Below are positions 14,421 through 16,453 of a stretch of 16,453 nucleotides of DNA, in pieces. Numbering within the stretch: position 1 is the first letter of the stretch; each line of letters opens with the position of its first letter. The translations under genes and the position numbers were made by a program. The notes under the pieces are model-generated. The model was not told the origin of the DNA. It worked only from the letters and a program-made list of their open reading frames with translations, and did no database searches. The DNA is from Pedosphaera sp. (GTDB taxonomy: Bacteria > Verrucomicrobiota > Verrucomicrobiia > Limisphaerales > UBA9464): contig SIAZ01000050.1 of the NCBI GenBank assembly GCA_009695405.1, positions 1 to 16,453 on the forward strand, written 5' to 3'.

Positions 14421-15198
14421 ATGATTCGAGCCCTTTATTCCGCTGTGACGGGTATGCAAGCGCAGCAAAAAACCTTGGAAGTTGTGGCCAACAACTTGGC
14501 CAACGTGAACACCACCGGCTTCAAGCGAAACCGCGCTGAATTCCAAGATTTGTTGTACCAAACCGATCGCGCTTCAGGAGCCGAGCAAGGTAACAACAAA
14601 GTTGCACCTTCTGGCATCCAAATCGGTCACGGTTCTCGATTGGTCTCGACCCCGAAACTCTTCACAACCGGTGAACTCACCAGCACGGGTGATAAGTTCA
14701 ATGTGGCGATTACTGGGGATGGTTTCTTCGAGGTGACCCTGCCCAATGGAAAGGGATATACCCGTGATGGTGCTCTGAAGATTGACGCGACTGGGAATTG
14801 GGTAACCAGCGATGGGCAACAGTTGGGTGGCGGCTTTCAGGCGATTCCACCGGGGACGACAGACGTGTCAATTGCGGCAGATGGAACGGTGACAGCCAAG
14901 GGGGCGCAGTCGGTTACTTTCAAAGTAACTTTGACTCGGTTCGCAAACCCAGCCGGTTTAACCGCTTTGGGCAATAATCTCTATAGTTGAAACCCCAGCC
15001 TCGGGTGCGGCCGAAACCGGTAATGCCAATGAAAATGGCTTTGGTGGGTTGGCCCAGTACTACTTGGAAATGTCGAACGTCAAGGTTGTCGATGAAATGG
15101 TGAACATGATCGTGGCTCAACGCGCTTACGAAGTGAACTCGAAGGCGGTACAATCCGCTGATGAAATGATGGGCTTAGCTAACGGACTCCGCCGATGA
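14421..15198 (+). pseudogene. flgG: Flagellar distal-rod protein FlgG, frameshifted
   Basis: FlgG builds the distal rod of the basal body. The first frame (14421-14990) begins MIRALYSAVTGMQAQQKTLE, continues NNLANVNTTGFKRNRAEFQD and the central FFEVTLPNGKGYTRDGAL, and reaches LTALGNNLY before a TGA. In the next frame, from about 14986, the normal C-terminus appears: VETPASGAAETGN, ENGFGGLAQYYLEMSNVKVV, then DEMVNMIVAQRAYEVNSKAV up to the TGA at 15196-15198. Dropping one base, most simply the A at 14985, restores NLY-VETPASG and a protein of about 258 residues, matching the usual 260. The site (CTCTATAGTTGAA) is not a homopolymer. Without repair, the product lacks the C-terminal helix needed for rod assembly. 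The last four bases overlap the flgA start (ATGA). Confidence 0.85.
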
Positions 15199-16039
15199 AA
15201 ACTTTGATTCCACTTTTTTTAGCTGTTTTCGCTACAGCCTCACATCTCGGTGCCGAGGGGATTCCCCTGACTGCGCTCGCGACCAACACCTTCCGTGTGG
15301 CCGCCTTAGCTCCAACCGTGTCCCAAGAAGTTGCCGTCTTATCAGAGAACAAAAGTGGGGGGCTCCGCTGGCGGCAATTCCTCAGGTTGTTCGAAAGCTG
15401 AGGAATTTAGAGGAAAAAGAAATCCGAGAACTGTTGACCTTCGAGCTCCAGCGTCGTTTCGCTCGTGACCGAGGTGAACTGGAGATGCGGTTCAATCGCC
15501 CTTGGAAGGTTGTCTCCATTGCAGACGGCCCGCTTGAACTTCAATTGTTAGGGTCGCCAACTCAAGGGCTTCAAGCCTCAATGAGTCTTCATTTTCAACT
15601 TAAATCAAATTCCGAAATTTTAGGCGAATGGTTTCAACCCGTGGGGATCAAGTTGTGGAGTTCAGTCTGGATTGCGCCGAATGTAATCCGTCGAGGAACA
15701 CCTTTGTCAGAGATCGAACCTCTTCAAGATCGGCGTGATCTGATCGGTATTCAAGAAGCGCTGCTTCAATTGCCGGAAAATCTTGGTGCCTGGGAAATTG
15801 GGGAGTCGATGAACTCAGGTCAGGTACTGACTCGCCGATCGATCCGCCTGCGAACAGTGATTGCTCGAGGGGCAATGGTGGATGGAATTGTTCGGAGTGG
15901 GCGGATGGAAATCACTGCGAAAGTGGAAGCTTTAGAAGACGGAGTTCCAGGTCAGTTAATCCGCATTCGGAACGTGCGGACTCGGCATGAAATGAGGGGC
16001 CGAATTGAGAGTGAAGGCACAGTTATTATTCCTCTCTGA
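15195..16039 (+). pseudogene. flgA: FlgA, P-ring assembly chaperone, frameshifted at a G run
   Basis: FlgA is a periplasmic chaperone for P-ring (FlgI) assembly. The ATG at 15195 overlaps the flgG stop. The first frame gives a signal peptide (MKTLIPLFLAVFATASHLGA) and about 35 more residues, then runs out of family character at a G6 run (15357-15362) and stops at 15399-15401. The second frame takes up at about 15362 (APLAAIPQVVRKLRNLEEKE) and continues to 16039 through WIAPNVIRRGTPLSEIEPLQDRR and the SAF/FlgA C-terminal part (RLRTVIARGAMVDGIV, IRIRNVRTRHEMRGRI). One more G in the run would join the two into about 281 residues. The site is a homopolymer, so sequencing error or phase variation must be weighed against mutation. 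Position between flgG and flgH is the usual one. Confidence 0.78.
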
Positions 16040-16056
16040 ATTTCAAAAGTAACTCT

Positions 16057-16335
16057 ATGACACACCATCGTCTCTCTGTTTTTTATCCGGTAATGTCCTT
16101 GGTCGGAGCTTTGGCTCTAAGCAGGCAAGTTGCCGCAGCCACAGGGTCCTTGTGGCGGGATGAATCCGCTCGTGCATTGATCTCCGATACCCGAGCACGG
16201 CAAGTGGGCGATATTGTGACGGTGGTGGTGCAAGAGAGCAATGAAGCGGCTAAGGCCAATAACACAAAAACGGCCAAGAAAACCGAGATTAACGCGAGTA
16301 TAGCCGCGGTGCATTCACAAGTTGTCGGTGAATGA
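16057..16335 (+). pseudogene. flgH: 5' part of flgH (L-ring protein), interrupted by a mobile element
   Basis: FlgH forms the L-ring of the basal body in the outer membrane. The visible frame has a signal peptide (MTHHRLSVFYPVMSLVGALALS, cleavage near VAAA), then TGSLWRDESARALISDTRARQVGDIVTVVVQES and KTAKKTEINASIAA, the normal N-terminal third of FlgH. No lipobox Cys is present, unlike the enterobacterial protein. After about residue 85 the frame changes to HSQVVGE and stops at 16333-16335, with no FlgH character beyond. The following DNA encodes a different protein starting at 16332, so an insertion near 16311-16320 is the simplest explanation; the downstream part of flgH should lie past the element. 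FlgH starts 17 bases after flgA. Confidence 0.8.
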
Positions 16336-16453
16336 GCTGGACTACCAGCGGCAAAGAGCTCAGAAAGCAGGGCGTGCTTAAAGAACTAGTATTGCAAGGG
16401 CGACGGATGGGATCTGAGGAAGTGGAGTGGTTACGGAGATGGATTGAGGAGCA
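16312..16453 (+). mobile_element. Left end of a second insertion element, inside flgH (partial)
   Basis: The boundary is inferred from where FlgH similarity ends; the new ORF begins only about 20 bases further on, as in very compact insertion sequences. The other end and any target duplication lie outside the window. The element differs from the ISL3 element at the opposite end of the window. Confidence 0.5.
16332..16453 (+). CDS. N-terminal fragment of a mobile-element protein, possibly DruA-like (DUF4338)
   Basis: From the ATG at 16332 the frame is open for 40 codons to the window edge. It reads MSWTTSGKELRKQGVLKEL, then LVLQGRRMGSEEVEWLRRWI and EE, with a next codon beginning CA (His or Gln). 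The pattern of GR followed by an (E)VExLRRWIEE(H) helix resembles the N-terminus of DUF4338/DruA-type proteins that occur both as transposon proteins and in Druantia defence. That is recalled resemblance over a short stretch only; another transposase family is quite possible. The ATG overlaps the TGA that ends the flgH remnant. Confidence 0.4.
   Translation, partial: MSWTTSGKELRKQGVLKELVLQGRRMGSEEVEWLRRWIEE

Noticed and set aside
15434..16039. Separate gene starting at the internal ATG at 15434
   Set aside because: FlgA character begins upstream at about 15362, before that ATG, and the signal peptide is in the other frame; it is the 3' part of flgA.
1..16453. CRISPR arrays, tRNA, rRNA or a defence island
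   Set aside because: No spaced direct repeats, cloverleaf or conserved rRNA segments were noticed; the only defence hint is the short DruA-like fragment at the right edge.

Overview
The window looks like a piece of a Verrucomicrobiota (PVC group) chromosome of roughly 50% G+C. This placement is inference from gene character: a UvrA of the GGGKSTVATVTE type with an LEEP Walker B, exported TPR proteins beside a purple-acid-phosphatase-like enzyme, an M28 peptidase with an inserted domain, weak or absent Shine-Dalgarno sites, and a probable PEP-CTERM-type exported protein. No rRNA, tRNA or CRISPR array was seen.

Layout. Positions 1-160 hold the start of an ISL3-family transposase running leftward out of the window; its end appears to cut a small AT-rich gene for an exported, PEP-CTERM-like protein (160-380, minus). 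Next come uvrA (minus) and, divergently, argH followed by a LysM/TPR envelope protein (plus). A convergent intergenic space with hairpins separates these from a three-gene minus-strand set of exported proteins: TPR protein, purple-acid-phosphatase-like metallophosphoesterase, TPR protein. Divergent from that set are an M28 metallopeptidase and an ilvE-type branched-chain aminotransferase, with a possible 58-codon ORF overlapping the ilvE end. A minus-strand SAM methyltransferase gene (12717-13268) is a pseudogene with three in-frame TGA codons.

The right end is a flagellar rod/ring operon in the order flgF-flgG-flgA-flgH. Only flgF is intact. flgG has a one-base frameshift near 14985, flgA has a frameshift at a G6 run (15357-15362), and flgH is cut after about 85 codons by a second, different mobile element whose ORF starts at 16332 and leaves the window.

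The main message is gene decay next to intact housekeeping genes (uvrA, argH, ilvE). Two unrelated insertion elements, three frameshifted or interrupted flagellar genes, a methyltransferase with several stops and a truncated exported-protein gene lie in 16 kb. This suggests a lineage losing motility and surface functions. I do not see a clear new defence or biosynthetic system. The right-hand element may carry a DruA-like (DUF4338) protein, but only 40 residues are visible.
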